A DNA stretch of 64,000 nt, taken from NCBI RefSeq assembly GCF_000337675.1, contig NZ_AOIB01000028.1, positions 148,140 through 212,139 of the forward strand, given 5' to 3'. A program made the translations under genes and the position numbers. A model generated the notes under the pieces. It was not told the DNA's origin. It worked only from the letters and a program-made list of their open reading frames with translations, and ran no database searches. The stretch comes from Natronococcus amylolyticus DSM 10524 (GTDB lineage: Archaea; Halobacteriota; Halobacteria; Halobacteriales; Natrialbaceae). The first letter of the stretch is position 1, and each line of letters starts with the position of its first letter. Positions 29,087-38,458 of this stretch are shown piece after piece.

Positions 29087-29617
29087 TCAAAAGAACTTGT
29101 TGAACAGTCGCTTCCACGAGCGGTACTGCCGTCGCGCCGACTTGATCTCGTCGACGGCTTCCGCGAGCTCGCCGCCGGCGGTCTTCCCCCGCTCCTCGGG
29201 CGGGATCGCGGTCGGCGCGACCGCGTCCCTGTTGTGGACCGCGGTGTGACACGCCTCGCACACGGTGATCAGGTTCGAGAGTTCGTGGATCCCCCCGCGG
29301 GACTTCGGGACGATGTGGTGGGCGTGGAGTTCGACGTCGCCGTGGGGGCCGCCGCGGCGCCGACAGTTGGCACACTGGTAGTCGTCGCGCCGGTAGACCT
29401 CCTGTCGGCGCCGATCCCAGTCGTCGGGGTAGTCCCGCGTGGACTGTTTGCTCACCGCCTCGAGCGAGCACTCCTCGTCGGCACCGGCCGGCGCGACGCC
29501 GCTCTCGAGTTCCTCGTCGACCGAGACGCCGTCGTACTCCAGATCCTCCCCGTCGGGGCCGCGGATCGAGATGTCGATCCCCAGTTCCTCGAGGTCGTCG
29601 TCGGGTTGTTCACTCAT
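29087..29617 (-). CDS. HNH endonuclease-domain protein
   Basis: 176 aa. The C-terminal half holds a zinc-stabilised HNH nuclease fold: YQCANCRRRGG, ELHAHHIVPKSRGG and LSNLITVCEACHTAVHN provide two CxxC pairs and the His-Asn-His catalytic set. The N-terminal 60 residues are acidic and disordered. Stand-alone HNH proteins in Halobacteria are of unknown role; no methylase or phage gene is adjacent. Confidence 0.8.
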   Translation of the reverse strand: MSEQPDDDLEELGIDISIRGPDGEDLEYDGVSVDEELESGVAPAGADEECSLEAVSKQSTRDYPDDWDRRRQEVYRRDDYQCANCRRRGGPHGDVELHAHHIVPKSRGGIHELSNLITVCEACHTAVHNRDAVAPTAIPPEERGKTAGGELAEAVDEIKSARRQYRSWKRLFNKFF

Positions 29618-29702
29618 TGGATCGGCGTACTCTCACGTTCAGTGTCGGAACGTCTTTGTGATTACGGTCCGAAGCGCCGACAAGCCCTAAACAGCGAAAG
29701 TA

Positions 29703-29711
29703 GAGTTATAT
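29703..29711 (-). promoter_or_regulatory. TATA-like element upstream of the HNH gene
   Basis: AAATATAAC on the minus strand lies 86-94 nt before ATG 29617 and abuts the end of the M24 peptidase gene, so it would need a long leader. Confidence 0.3.
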
Positions 29712-30965
29712 TTAGTTGGAGAGGTCGGAAATCGTCTCAGTTCGGGTCGGATTTGGCTCGATCTCGCAGGGGTAGGCAGTCAGGTTCTCGTAGCCGTCGG
29801 CCGTCACGACGATGAGGTCCTCGAGTCGCACCCCGCCACGGTCCGGGTCGTACACTCCCGGTTCGACGGTGACGACGTGGCCGGCCTCGAGCGGGTCCTC
29901 GCTCGAGAGCGACGGCGCCTCGTGGAGGCTGACGCCGACGCCGTGGCCGGTGCCGTGGTACATGCCGACGTCGACGTCGCCGGACTCGAACCCGTACTCG
30001 GCGAGCGTCCGAGTCGCCGCCTCGTGGACGTCGGCCGCGCGCGTCCCGGCCCCGCCGCGGAGCGCGTCGAACGCCGCGTCCTGGGCTTCGCCGACCGCGT
30101 CGTAGGCCCGTCGCTCCCACTCGCCGACGTCACCGACGACGAAGGTCCGCGTGAGATCGGCGTAGTACCCCTGCGGGCCCCGCGGGGAGAGGTCGAGCAA
30201 CACCGTCTCGCCCGGACCGATACGATCCTCGCCGGTGAAGTGCAGGTCCGCACAGGTCGTTCCTACGCCGATCACCGTGTTTTCCGCGTCACGAACTCCC
30301 GATTTCGCCAGGGTCGCGTTCACCTCGCGGCGCAGTCGTTCCGTCGTAAGGAGGTCGCCGTCCCAACGAAGTTCGTCGAGTCGGGCTTCCTCAGCGTCCT
30401 CGGCGTCCCCGGCGGTTTCGGGGGTCGCCGCCGCGAGCACCGCCTCCGCCCTGGCCATCCCCCGCTGGGCCGCCCGCTGGACGAACGCGTGTCGATCCCG
30501 CTCGGCACTCGTCTTGTGCGCCCGACCGAGGTCGATCGGCTCGAGTACGACCTCGTCGACGCTGTCGGCGACAGTCCGTGTGGCTCCGGCAGGCATGGAG
30601 GGGAGGGCGAGCACGCAGGCATCCTCGAGCGGTGATGTCAGGCGGTCGCCGAGCACCTCGAGGGCCCGTTCGGCCGCGCTCGAGGCCGAGGACTCGCTGG
30701 CCGAAACGACCGAACCCGGAAACTCCCGCTCGGCCTGCTCGGCGAACAGTCGGGGCGCACACAGCGTCGAGCGACCGTCGGCGTGGACGAACGCGTAGTC
30801 CCGATCCGGCCCGCCAAAGCGGGTCAGGTATCGCAGGTCGTCGTCGAACCGGTCGCCGACGTGGACGAATGCGTCCGCTCCGGCGGTCGCGGTCGCGTCG
30901 GCCAGCCGCTCGAACGCCGCGTTCCCGTCCCGGTTCCCCACCGACGAGGGCCGATTCCGGGTCAC
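29712..30965 (-). CDS. M24-family metallopeptidase (Xaa-Pro aminopeptidase-like)
   Basis: 417-aa pita-bread metallopeptidase with an N-terminal creatinase-like domain (~residues 1-160) and a C-terminal M24 domain with five metal ligands: [19 protein letters not shown] (two Asp), GTGHGVG (His), EPGVYDPD (Glu) and GVRLEDL (Glu). GTG 30965 overlaps the MaoC stop codon (GTGA) and is supported by translational coupling; the frame stays open upstream but is unlike protein. It probably removes N-terminal residues preceding proline. Substrate unknown. Confidence 0.88.
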   Translation of the reverse strand: MTRNRPSSVGNRDGNAAFERLADATATAGADAFVHVGDRFDDDLRYLTRFGGPDRDYAFVHADGRSTLCAPRLFAEQAEREFPGSVVSASESSASSAAERALEVLGDRLTSPLEDACVLALPSMPAGATRTVADSVDEVVLEPIDLGRAHKTSAERDRHAFVQRAAQRGMARAEAVLAAATPETAGDAEDAEEARLDELRWDGDLLTTERLRREVNATLAKSGVRDAENTVIGVGTTCADLHFTGEDRIGPGETVLLDLSPRGPQGYYADLTRTFVVGDVGEWERRAYDAVGEAQDAAFDALRGGAGTRAADVHEAATRTLAEYGFESGDVDVGMYHGTGHGVGVSLHEAPSLSSEDPLEAGHVVTVEPGVYDPDRGGVRLEDLIVVTADGYENLTAYPCEIEPNPTRTETISDLSN

Positions 30966-31540
30966 GAGTCCTCCGACTGGGTGCCGATCCCCTCGGGCCA
31001 CCCGGGCGGCTGCGCGGCGGACGGATCGGCGTGCTCCCGTTTGAGCACCATCGGCGTCCGCTCGAGCGAGAGCACCTTCGTTCCGTCCTGGTTGTACGCC
31101 CGGAGCTCGGTCGTGACGATGCCGACGTGGTCCCGGGAGTCGCTCTCGCGTTTCTCGAGCACCTCGCTCTCGGCGAAGATCGTATCGCCGTGGTAGACGG
31201 GGGCGTGGTGGCGGATCCGGTCGTAGCCGAGGTTGGCAGTCGCGTTCACTGAGACGTCGATTACGCTCATCCCGACGGCGAGGGCGATGACGAACGTCCC
31301 GTCGACGAGCCGCTCGTCGAACTCGGTCCCGGCGGCGTACGCCTCGTTGAAGTGCATCGGGTTGAGGTTCATCGTCACGTTCGTGAACCAGACGTTGTCG
31401 GTCTCGGTGACGGTTCGGCCGAAGGGGTGTTTGTAGACGTCGCCGACCGCGAAGTCCTCGTAGTAGCGGCCGTGCCAGCCGGCGACCACGCGTCGTTTCG
31501 GTTCGGGGGTTCCGTCCTGTGTGTCGGTGTCGTCGGTCAT
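30962..31540 (-). CDS. MaoC-like dehydratase / hotdog-fold enoyl-CoA hydratase
   Basis: 192-aa single hotdog-domain protein. YYEDFAVGDVYKHPFGRTVTETDNVWFTNVTMNLNP contains the hydratase motif Asp/His pair (D in TETDN, H in PMHFN) of MaoC. ATG 31540 is chosen over one at 31675 because the leader before it is Arg/Gln-rich and the domain starts right after. Overlap with the M24 gene implies an operon. Probably acts on an enoyl- or mesaconyl-CoA-like substrate; not proven. Confidence 0.85.
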   Translation of the reverse strand: MTDDTDTQDGTPEPKRRVVAGWHGRYYEDFAVGDVYKHPFGRTVTETDNVWFTNVTMNLNPMHFNEAYAAGTEFDERLVDGTFVIALAVGMSVIDVSVNATANLGYDRIRHHAPVYHGDTIFAESEVLEKRESDSRDHVGIVTTELRAYNQDGTKVLSLERTPMVLKREHADPSAAQPPGWPEGIGTQSEDS

Positions 31541-32076
31541 CCTTCGTGTCGAGGCTCGACCCTGGACGAGTTGTAACTCCCGGAAAGCGCCCGTGGAGCT
31601 GATTCCGACCGGCCAGCGGTGGAACGTTTCGAGACAGCCGTCGGGCCACGACTGTCTCGAGACTGCTGCAAGCATATAATACTAGCAATAGCTATTATTC
31701 AACTAAAACCGTAACGACTGTATTATACCGTCGCTTGCTCACACGTGCAGTGGTATCGACCCTGCACCCATGCACCCGGTCTTCCCCTCGGGGAAGTCCT
31801 TCTGTGGCCGTTCCCAAGTGAATAGTTGGCTGGCCTTGAGGACCGCCGTTAGCTTCGTCAGACGACTCGAGTTGCCGGTATCGGCGAATCGGAGCCGTAA
31901 TACTGTGGGGTTTTTCCCTCGCGATCCGCTCGACGCACCTCGACTCGCCGATGCTCGTTGTCGAGTGCTTTCCCGAAAGTACAAATTGTAGCTTATAAAC
32001 TCGGCTGAATCCTTTCCGGAATTCGCCGAATCAGTTTTCGTAACACCCTAGTATAAGGAGAAAAACATCCAAACTA
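31541..32076. other. Intergenic region with palindrome and two hairpins
   Basis: 536 nt without a convincing gene. A 10-nt palindrome AATAGCTATT at 31687-31696 lies next to a TATA-like ATATAATAC (~31674-31682). At 31745-31767 an inverted repeat GTGCAG-N11-CTGCAC, and at 31781-31796 the hairpin CTTCCC-CTCG-GGGAAG, follow each other. They could be ends of a decayed insertion element or a structured RNA. The promoter of the Lrp gene is at the end of this region. Confidence 0.45.
32050..32057 (+). promoter_or_regulatory. TATA box of lrpA1-like gene
   Basis: AGTATAAG lies about 20-27 nt before ATG 32077, which fits a leaderless transcript. Confidence 0.5.
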
Positions 32077-32541
32077 ATGACCTACGAACATCTGGACACC
32101 GATCTGGTGAACGAACTGCTCGGGAACGGCCGCGCCAGCCTCCGGAGCCTCGCCGAAGAGCTCGACGTCTCCGTGACGACGGTCTCGAACCATCTCTCCG
32201 ACCTCGAGGACGAGGGGGTCATCGAGGGCTATACCCCGATCGTCGACTACGACGCCGCCGGCTACGACGTGACCGCAGTGATGCAGCTCAAAGCCGAGGG
32301 AAGCGCGCTCGCGGAGATCACAGAGACGCTCCGGGACCACCAGCAGATGATGTCCGTCTACGAGGTTACCGGAGACTACGACATCGTCGCGATCGGGAAA
32401 TTCAAGGATACCGACGACATGAACGACCAGATCAAGGCGCTCGTTACGGATCCCGACATCAAGCAGTCGAACACCAGCATCGTGCTCAACAAGGTCGCCG
32501 AGAACGAGCAGTTCGAACTCGAGGCGGACCGCGAGGACTGA
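32077..32541 (+). CDS. lrpA1: Lrp/AsnC-family transcriptional regulator, LrpA1-like
   Basis: 154-aa feast/famine regulator. Residues 1-60 are an HTH ([45 protein letters not shown]), residues 70-150 the effector-binding RAM domain ([32 protein letters not shown]). The sequence closely follows the haloarchaeal LrpA1 pattern from memory of that family. LrpA1 controls amino-acid metabolism genes such as aspB. ATG 32077 is leaderless from its TATA box. Confidence 0.9.
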   Translation: MTYEHLDTDLVNELLGNGRASLRSLAEELDVSVTTVSNHLSDLEDEGVIEGYTPIVDYDAAGYDVTAVMQLKAEGSALAEITETLRDHQQMMSVYEVTGDYDIVAIGKFKDTDDMNDQIKALVTDPDIKQSNTSIVLNKVAENEQFELEADRED

Positions 32542-32800
32542 GTCGGCCTCCTCATCGACACCAATTTCGAAGCGGCGAACGGAAGTTGGCTGCGTGGATC
32601 TGCTTCCCGTCGTCGCTCTTCCTCGTGAGTGGAGTCACGCACGGTGAAACGGTGGGGGAACGCCGCTAATTCGAGAATCGCCCCCGGACGGAACGTCGAT
32701 GGAAACAGTTCGAGCGCGACGGAAGCGACTCGAGGTGTCGATTTCGCAGGCGGACCGATCGTGACCGCCCGGGTTCCGTGGAGCTCCCCGACCGCTATCG

Positions 32801-33928
32801 CTACTCCTCGACGAGCCGCAGCCAGTCCCAGTCGACGCCGCTCGTCGAGCGGAACCCGATGCTCATCTCGTCGTCGATCCCGTCCGTCTCGCTCGTGTGT
32901 ACCGATCCGAGCGTCGCCCCCTCGAGATCCTGAATCCGGAACTCGACGCCCTCGGAGCTGTCGAAAACGAACCGACAGTCGACGGTCTCGTCCGCCAGGT
33001 TCGGAACCGTCGAGTCCTCCTCGAGGATTTCGACGCCGCTGCCGGTCTCACGCCCGAGCCGGATCTCGCCGCTCGGATCGACGATGAGCCGCCAGCCGGG
33101 TGTCTGCGTCGACCAGACGTCTTCCTCCATCCCGACGAGGATCCAGGGTTGGGAGGCACCCGACTCGGGGCGCACGAGCACCGAGACCTCGCGGCCGTCC
33201 TCGGGGTAGTTCGGGAGTCCCTGATCGGGGAACGAGCGAACGTTCGAGTCGCCGCCCTGTCGAAGCCCCTGGCTCGAGTCCTCGTGCAGCGCCGCGCTCG
33301 AGGAGACGTCGGCGTCGCCGGTTCCGTCGAGCGTCCACGGACCCTCGAGGTCGCCGCCGTCGTACGCCTCGAAGTCGTCGATCGTCAGTTCGTCCGCATC
33401 CTCGCTCTCGTCGTCCTCGTCGTCCTCGCCGACGTCTCCGATCTCGAGTTCGTACGTGGCGGTCTCCTCGCAGTTGCTGAGCGAGAACGAGTAGACCTCC
33501 GCCTCCCCCGGTTCGGGGGCCGTCTCGTCGGTATGGCGCGTCCTCGAGAGCTCGCCACCGTCGTCGTCGTAGATCCGCGCCTCCATGTCGAGGGTCGGCT
33601 CCTCGTCGCCCTCGTTCTCGAGTTCGACGTGGATGTAACAGTAGTCCGTCGGCGGTTCGTCCGTCCACGTGTAGGTGTGTCGCCGGGCCGAAAGCGATTC
33701 GCCCGCGTCCCCGGAGAGAGTTACGTCCCCCTCGATGGAGTCGTCCTCGTACACCTGCTCGTCGTCGTCGTCGGTCGGTTCGTCGCTTTCGTTACCGGAG
33801 TCGTCGGCATCGGAGTCGTTGGCGTCGGACTCGTCGCTCTGATCGGGAGACGCTTCGTCGTCACCGCAGCCCGCCAGCGCGATCGAGAGCGTCGCCCCGG
33901 CGCCCCCGAGTAGCGTCCGTCGTCGCAT
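32801..33928 (-). CDS. Secreted lipoprotein with concanavalin-like domain
   Basis: 375 aa. It begins MRRRTLLGGAGATLSIALAGC: a Tat-like twin-arginine signal with lipobox LAGC. A long Asp/Glu/Ser linker (~residues 25-60) is typical of haloarchaeal surface lipoproteins. A beta-rich middle is followed by a C-terminal region (GPWTLDGTGDADVSS onward, ending DWDWLRLVEE) resembling concanavalin A-like/laminin G jelly-roll domains. It probably sits outside the membrane and binds polysaccharide or another ligand (inference). Confidence 0.75.
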   Translation of the reverse strand: MRRRTLLGGAGATLSIALAGCGDDEASPDQSDESDANDSDADDSGNESDEPTDDDDEQVYEDDSIEGDVTLSGDAGESLSARRHTYTWTDEPPTDYCYIHVELENEGDEEPTLDMEARIYDDDGGELSRTRHTDETAPEPGEAEVYSFSLSNCEETATYELEIGDVGEDDEDDESEDADELTIDDFEAYDGGDLEGPWTLDGTGDADVSSSAALHEDSSQGLRQGGDSNVRSFPDQGLPNYPEDGREVSVLVRPESGASQPWILVGMEEDVWSTQTPGWRLIVDPSGEIRLGRETGSGVEILEEDSTVPNLADETVDCRFVFDSSEGVEFRIQDLEGATLGSVHTSETDGIDDEMSIGFRSTSGVDWDWLRLVEE

Positions 33929-34025
33929 ACACGTTTGTTATCCAACGACGGAATAACAGTATCGAAAGACCGACGCTCGGTGCGTCGATCGTGAAGTCGA
34001 CGTCGTCGGCGCTGTGCGCGACAGA

Positions 34026-34658
34026 TCAGGAGTATCGGTCGCCCTCCGCGTCGATACACAGCGGGTCAAGGATAAACTCGTGGATGGCCCGCCGCGCCTC
34101 CTCGGGAGCGTCGTCGTGACCGAGCGAGATCCGCCGTCCGCGCGCGGCGTGGATCGCGTCGGTGACGAGCTGGCCCATCCGCTCGGCGTCGACGTCGCGG
34201 AAGACGCCCTGCTTGATGCCGTCCTCGACGACCTCGACGATGCTGCCGCGGATCCGCTCGTAGTGCTCGTTGAAGATCTCCCGGTGTTGCTCGTCGTTCT
34301 GTGCGTAGGTGTACAGCTCGTGGTACACCTTCATCCGGTCCCAGTGGGTAAACTCCTCGAACTCGGGACCGAACAGACACTGATCGATCCGGGCCTCGAG
34401 TTCGGTCCGCGGGTCCGTATCGCGGTCGACGTCGACGCTACCCTCGTACTGGTCGATGACGTACTCCAGAAACGAGGACAGGAGATCGTACTTCCCCTCG
34501 AAGTGGTAGTGAATCACCTGTCGTGTCAGCTCCATCTCCTCGCCGATGTGGCGCATTCTGAGATCCGCGTACCCGTGCTCGCGTAGCGCACGGAACGTCG
34601 CCTCCATGATCACCGCCTCGGTGTCCCTCTCGGAGGCGCTCCCGTCGGACTCGCTCAT
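34026..34658 (-). CDS. TetR-family transcriptional repressor
   Basis: 210 aa. The N-terminal HTH (residues 16-62) reads ALREHGYADLRMRHIGEEMELTRQVIHYHFEGKYDLL, and the rest is the all-helical ligand-binding/dimerisation domain. It is divergent from the amidohydrolase operon with palindromes in the shared 102-nt gap, so it most likely controls that operon and itself. A TATA (CTATATATC, minus strand, 34678-34686) lies about 25 nt before ATG 34658, giving a leaderless message. Confidence 0.88.
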   Translation of the reverse strand: MSESDGSASERDTEAVIMEATFRALREHGYADLRMRHIGEEMELTRQVIHYHFEGKYDLLSSFLEYVIDQYEGSVDVDRDTDPRTELEARIDQCLFGPEFEEFTHWDRMKVYHELYTYAQNDEQHREIFNEHYERIRGSIVEVVEDGIKQGVFRDVDAERMGQLVTDAIHAARGRRISLGHDDAPEEARRAIHEFILDPLCIDAEGDRYS

Positions 34659-34710
34659 ACGTTCTCTCCGTTCGAACGATATATAGTTCGATTGCTCCGG
34701 CGACCGGGAG

Positions 34711-34726
34711 TTTACCGCACGGTAAA
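34711..34726 (+). promoter_or_regulatory. Perfect palindromic operator, candidate TetR site
   Basis: TTTACCGCACGGTAAA: seven-base arms TTTACCG/CGGTAAA around CA. It overlaps the TATA-like TAAATTTTT (34723-34731) about 30 nt before ATG 34761, so binding should block transcription of the amidohydrolase. The same core TTTAC-N6-GTAAA recurs at 40363-40380. A second inverted repeat, CGAAC-N8-GTTCG at 34673-34690, flanks the tetR TATA box. Confidence 0.7.
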
Positions 34727-34760
34727 TTTTTGTCCTCGCGGTCAGTCTGTCAGACCGCGC

Positions 34761-36119
34761 ATGGCAGATACACTCATCCGGAACGGGACGATCGTCTCGC
34801 TCGACCCCGATATCGGCGATCTCGAGGACGCCGACGTGCTGATCGAAGGCGGCGAGATCGTCGAGATCGGACGCGGGCTGAGCGCGTCGAACGCCGAGGA
34901 GATCGACGCGAGCGATCACATCGTCCTGCCGGGATTCGTCGACTCGCACATCCACCTCGCACAGACTCAGGTACGAGGGATCGCCGGGGACTGGTCGCTC
35001 ATGGGCGACTACTTCGATCACATGCTCGGCAACATCGCTGGGCTCTACCAGCCCGAAGACATGTACCTCGGGGGCCTGTTCGGCGCGCTGGAGAAGCTCT
35101 ATACGGGGACGACGACGGCCCTGGACTGGTCGTACCCCAACTCGCTCGAGCACGCCGAACGGGCCGTCGACGCGCTACAGGACACCGGACTACGCGCGGT
35201 GTACACCTACGGACCGCCGGGTGACGACGCGGCGACGTGGTGGTTCGATAGCGACGTCACCCTTCCCGAAGAGGAGATCCGCGAGTTCCACGACGAGAAG
35301 ATCAGCGACGACGACCTGCTCGACCTCGCGCTCGGACTCCGGGGCCCGGACTTCTGTACCGACGAGGCCGCCCGCAGCGACCTGGAGCTGGCCCGCGAAC
35401 TCGACGTTATCGCCACGCTTCACATGGGCGCTGCGTGCTGGCCCTCGTCGGTGTACGGCGACGACTACCAGGGCTTCGGCGCGATCGAGGACATGCTCGG
35501 GCCGGACGTCAACGTCGCCCACGGAAACCACTTCGCCCAGGAGGATATCGACCACGCCGTCGAGCAGGGGGTCTCCTTTTCGGCGACGCCGGAGGTCGAG
35601 ATGCAGATGGGCCACGGCATCCCCGTCACCGGGAAGGTCCTCGAGGCCGGCGGCCGACCGGCGTGGGGCGTCGACGTCTGCTCGGACATCAGCGGCGACA
35701 TGGCGACGCAGATGCGGATCGGCCTGCAGGTCCAGCGGATGTTCGAGAACCAGGCGATCCTCGAGGGCGATTCGGAGGTCACCGAGGTACAGACCACCGC
35801 GCGAGACACCCTCGAGATGGCCACCATCGAGGGCGCGCGAGCGCTCGGCATGGAGGACGAGATCGGTTCGCTCACGCCCGGCAAGCGGGCAGACATTGTG
35901 ATGATCCGCACGGACGACTTCATGACCGCGCCGTGTCACGACCCGGTCCAAACCGTCGTCTTCCAGTCGGACCCGTCCCACATCGACACCGTGCTCGTCG
36001 ACGGCGAACCGGTCAAGCGCGACGGCGAACTGCACAACCCGCTCCTCGAGGAGGAGTTCGACCGCTTCGTCGCCTCCGGCGAACGGCTGCTCGACGAGGC
36101 CGGCGTCGACCTCGAGTAA
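34761..36119 (+). CDS. Amidohydrolase-superfamily deaminase/chlorohydrolase-like enzyme
   Basis: 452-aa TIM-barrel metal hydrolase of the ATZ/TRZ group (cytosine/8-oxoguanine deaminases, chlorohydrolases, S-adenosylhomocysteine deaminase). Flanking urease-alpha-like beta domain (LIRNGTIVSLD, ADVLIEGGEIVEIG), metal motif DSHIHL near residue 64, TLHMG near 217, NVAHGNHFA near 253 and the Asp in GVDVCSDIS near 310 supply a mononuclear metal set. The substrate is an amine or halide on a ring or amide, not identifiable. First gene of an operon with the FAH hydrolase, under the palindromic operator. Confidence 0.9.
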   Translation: MADTLIRNGTIVSLDPDIGDLEDADVLIEGGEIVEIGRGLSASNAEEIDASDHIVLPGFVDSHIHLAQTQVRGIAGDWSLMGDYFDHMLGNIAGLYQPEDMYLGGLFGALEKLYTGTTTALDWSYPNSLEHAERAVDALQDTGLRAVYTYGPPGDDAATWWFDSDVTLPEEEIREFHDEKISDDDLLDLALGLRGPDFCTDEAARSDLELARELDVIATLHMGAACWPSSVYGDDYQGFGAIEDMLGPDVNVAHGNHFAQEDIDHAVEQGVSFSATPEVEMQMGHGIPVTGKVLEAGGRPAWGVDVCSDISGDMATQMRIGLQVQRMFENQAILEGDSEVTEVQTTARDTLEMATIEGARALGMEDEIGSLTPGKRADIVMIRTDDFMTAPCHDPVQTVVFQSDPSHIDTVLVDGEPVKRDGELHNPLLEEEFDRFVASGERLLDEAGVDLE

Positions 36120-36143
36120 CTACCCGCTACAGATTCACTCATA

Positions 36144-37034
36144 ATGCGACTCGGACAGTACGCGACGACGGACGGAGAACAGCCCTGGTGCGGTGCCAGA
36201 ACCGACGACGAGACGGTCGTCAATCTCGCCGAAGCGGGCGCCGCCGCCGGCATCGACCTGCCCCAGCGAACTACCGACCTGCTGGCCGGCTGGAAGTGGC
36301 AGCGGAAGGCCGAACTGGCCGTCGAGCACGCCGCGGGGACGGGAGTCGGCGTCTACGAGCACGACGATCTGGTGCGACACGCGCCGGTAGGTGATCCACA
36401 GAAGGTGGTTTGTGTCGGGCTCAACTACCGGGATCACGCCGAGGAGGGCGACAATCCGATTCCGGACGAACCCGTCCTCTTCTCGAAGTTCCCGACGACC
36501 GTAACCGGTCCGGAGAGCACGATCAGCTGGGATCCCGACCTCACCGAGAAGGTCGACTACGAGGCCGAACTCGTCGCCGTCATCGGGGAGAAAGCCCGGC
36601 GCGTCGACGAGGACGAGGCCCTCGAGCACGTCGCCGGCTACCTCGTCGGCAACGACGTCTCGGCTCGCGATCTTCAACACGGCGACGGCCAGTGGGTCCG
36701 CGGCAAGAGCCTCGACGGCTTCGCCCCGATCGGACCCGAACTCGTCACGGCAGACGAGGTCGACGATCCCCACGACCTCGAGATCCGAGCCGAGGTCAAC
36801 GGGGAGCGACTGCAGAAGTCGACTACCGCGAACCTCATCTTCGGGATCGACGAACTGGTCTCGTTCTGCAGCCAGGCATTCACGCTCGAGCCGGGCGACC
36901 TGATATTCACCGGGACGCCGCCCGGAGTCGGCGTCTATCGGGAACCACCGGTACTGCTCGAGGACGGCGACGAGGTGACGATCGGCGTCGAAGGGCTCGG
37001 CGAACTGACGAACACCTGCGCGTTCGATAGCTAA
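36144..37034 (+). CDS. Fumarylacetoacetate hydrolase-family protein
   Basis: 296 aa of the FAH fold. The C-terminal catalytic barrel from KVVCVGLNYRDHAEE holds the metal-binding Glu pair in DYEAELVAVIG and the GNDVSARD Asp. Members hydrolyse acylpyruvates or open catechol-ring products (fumarylpyruvate, 5-oxopent-3-ene-1,2,5-tricarboxylate). It follows the amidohydrolase after 24 nt; together they may break a C-N and a C-C bond in one catabolic route. Induced through the TetR operator (inference). Confidence 0.9.
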   Translation: MRLGQYATTDGEQPWCGARTDDETVVNLAEAGAAAGIDLPQRTTDLLAGWKWQRKAELAVEHAAGTGVGVYEHDDLVRHAPVGDPQKVVCVGLNYRDHAEEGDNPIPDEPVLFSKFPTTVTGPESTISWDPDLTEKVDYEAELVAVIGEKARRVDEDEALEHVAGYLVGNDVSARDLQHGDGQWVRGKSLDGFAPIGPELVTADEVDDPHDLEIRAEVNGERLQKSTTANLIFGIDELVSFCSQAFTLEPGDLIFTGTPPGVGVYREPPVLLEDGDEVTIGVEGLGELTNTCAFDS

Positions 37035-37497
37035 CGCCAGAGGGCAGCACGGTTTCGGCAGTTCGTGCTGGCCGCGGAACTCGTGGAAGGGTGGGGATGC
37101 GTCTCAGTTCGGATCGAGCCACCATCTCGCACGGTCGAAGCTGATACCGTCGCGGCGTCGCTCGAGCACGGGACTCGCGAGCGCCCTCCAAGAACGAGCG
37201 GCTCCGTGGCGTAGATTTTCGTCGTCGAGTGGCCGCCAGTTTTACTGCCCGTATGAACCGGTGCGAGCGGCCGTGAGAAGGGTGTGGTGAGCTGTCCCGC
37301 GAACCACCCCTCGAGGATCGAGTTGCGGGGGTATGTGAACTGAGAACTGAGTTGCCCTCTCCGGGGCCAGTGCACTGCCTTCACCGCTCAGAAGGCAGCC
37401 TAAAAGAAAACGTAGCAACTGACGGGTACGGAGGCTTATCCCACTAGAGGCTATCACATAACGTACGAGATAATCACGATGCAGAGGTGACCCCCCT
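37035..37497. other. Intergenic region, no gene seen
   Basis: 463 nt. Open frames on the minus strand (37031-37384, 37242-37508) translate to sequence without a recognisable domain. The last ~70 nt are AT-rich (GCTATCACATAACG, GATAATCACG) and likely hold the promoter of the following Hsp20-like gene. Confidence 0.4.
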
Positions 37498-38040
37498 ATG
37501 AGCAACAAGGACGAAAACGAGCGGGAGGACAGTGACCGAGATGCATCCGAACGCGATCGACAACGAACCGATCCGTCCCTTGCAAGAGCTATCGAGAGTT
37601 CGCTTCAAGCGGGATTGCGATCGCTATCGGAGGGGTTAGAGAACGTGGTCGGAGAAGAGGCGAAGCGTTCCTCGAGAGGGCCGCCCGGATCACGCCCACC
37701 GGCTCAGAGAAGCCGGGTAAATCGAAAACAGCACCGAGACGGTTCGGAACGGAAACGGACACAAAAATCCGAGTCCGCGGAGTGTTTGATCGACACTCGT
37801 CTCGACGACGGGGAGTTCGTCGTCGTCGCAGACCTTCCCGGAGCAACCAAAGAGGATCTCACGGCTGGAATCAATCCAGAGACGAACGAACTCGTCATCA
37901 AAAAGACGGGCACTACTGTCGGACGGGTGGAGCTTCCCTGGACCTCGTCGGAAATGCGAAACGCGTGGTTCAAGAACGGTGTCCTCGAGGTCTACATCCG
38001 ATCGACCGACGCCGAACAGTCCGAGAAATCGCCTTCGTAG
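37498..38040 (+). CDS. GvpH-like Hsp20/alpha-crystallin-domain protein
   Basis: 180 aa. An N-terminal ~90-residue charged region (SNKDENEREDSDRDASERDR...) precedes an Hsp20-like domain (about residues 95-170): CLIDTRLDDGEFVVVADLPGATKEDLTAGI, TVGRVELPW, AWFKNGVLEVYIR. The last segment resembles the gas-vesicle accessory protein GvpH. No other gvp gene is nearby, so it may serve another chaperone role. Confidence 0.75.
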   Translation: MSNKDENEREDSDRDASERDRQRTDPSLARAIESSLQAGLRSLSEGLENVVGEEAKRSSRGPPGSRPPAQRSRVNRKQHRDGSERKRTQKSESAECLIDTRLDDGEFVVVADLPGATKEDLTAGINPETNELVIKKTGTTVGRVELPWTSSEMRNAWFKNGVLEVYIRSTDAEQSEKSPS

Positions 38041-38198
38041 ATGATCGGTTTCTCGCCGTCTGCGTCTTCTAGTCCACCGGTCGCCGAACGTGCGAACCAA
38101 GACGACGAGTTGGACTCCGGAGAGGTGAGGACCGGGAGTTGAGTTCCCGGCACATGGAGGTGACAGCTCTTACTCGGTACTCGCTGACGAACTGCCGT

Positions 38199-38438
38199 AT
38201 GTGTGCTCGATTCACGGACGACGACGAAGGCAAACGGGTCGTCAACGCAGAGGGTAACGAAATCGGCATCATCGAGACCGTCGAAAACGGGAGCGCTTAC
38301 GTCAACCCCGATCCGGGAGTTACGGACGCCATCAGATCGAAGCTCGGGTGGGGCGACTCTGACGAGGAGAGCTACGATCTCGCCGAACGAAACGTCAAGA
38401 CGGTTACGGACGATGAAGTGCGGTTAGACCGATTGTGA
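38199..38438 (+). CDS. PRC-barrel-like small protein
   Basis: 79 aa. It starts MCARFTDDDEGKRVVNAEGNEIGIIETVENGSAYVNPDPG, a PRC-barrel beta pattern, with a C-terminal extension ending VTDDEVRLDRL. ATG 38199 directly precedes the domain; ATG 38139 would add 20 unconserved residues. PRC barrels often help RNA processing or membrane assembly; no specific role. Forms a run with the Hsp20-like and the acidic gene. Confidence 0.7.
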   Translation: MCARFTDDDEGKRVVNAEGNEIGIIETVENGSAYVNPDPGVTDAIRSKLGWGDSDEESYDLAERNVKTVTDDEVRLDRL

Positions 38439-38458
38439 GCGCCTGCACGGATCGATCC

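Noticed and set aside
28073-29815. 580-codon plus-strand open frame
   Set aside because: Antisense to asparaginase and HNH genes, both with catalytic motifs.
31739-31991. Short overlapping frames of 73-81 codons on both strands
   Set aside because: No start signals and no conserved pattern; the hairpins are better explained as non-coding structure.
35190-36035. 281-codon minus-strand frame in the amidohydrolase
   Set aside because: Antisense shadow; the sense frame keeps the full metal-ligand set.
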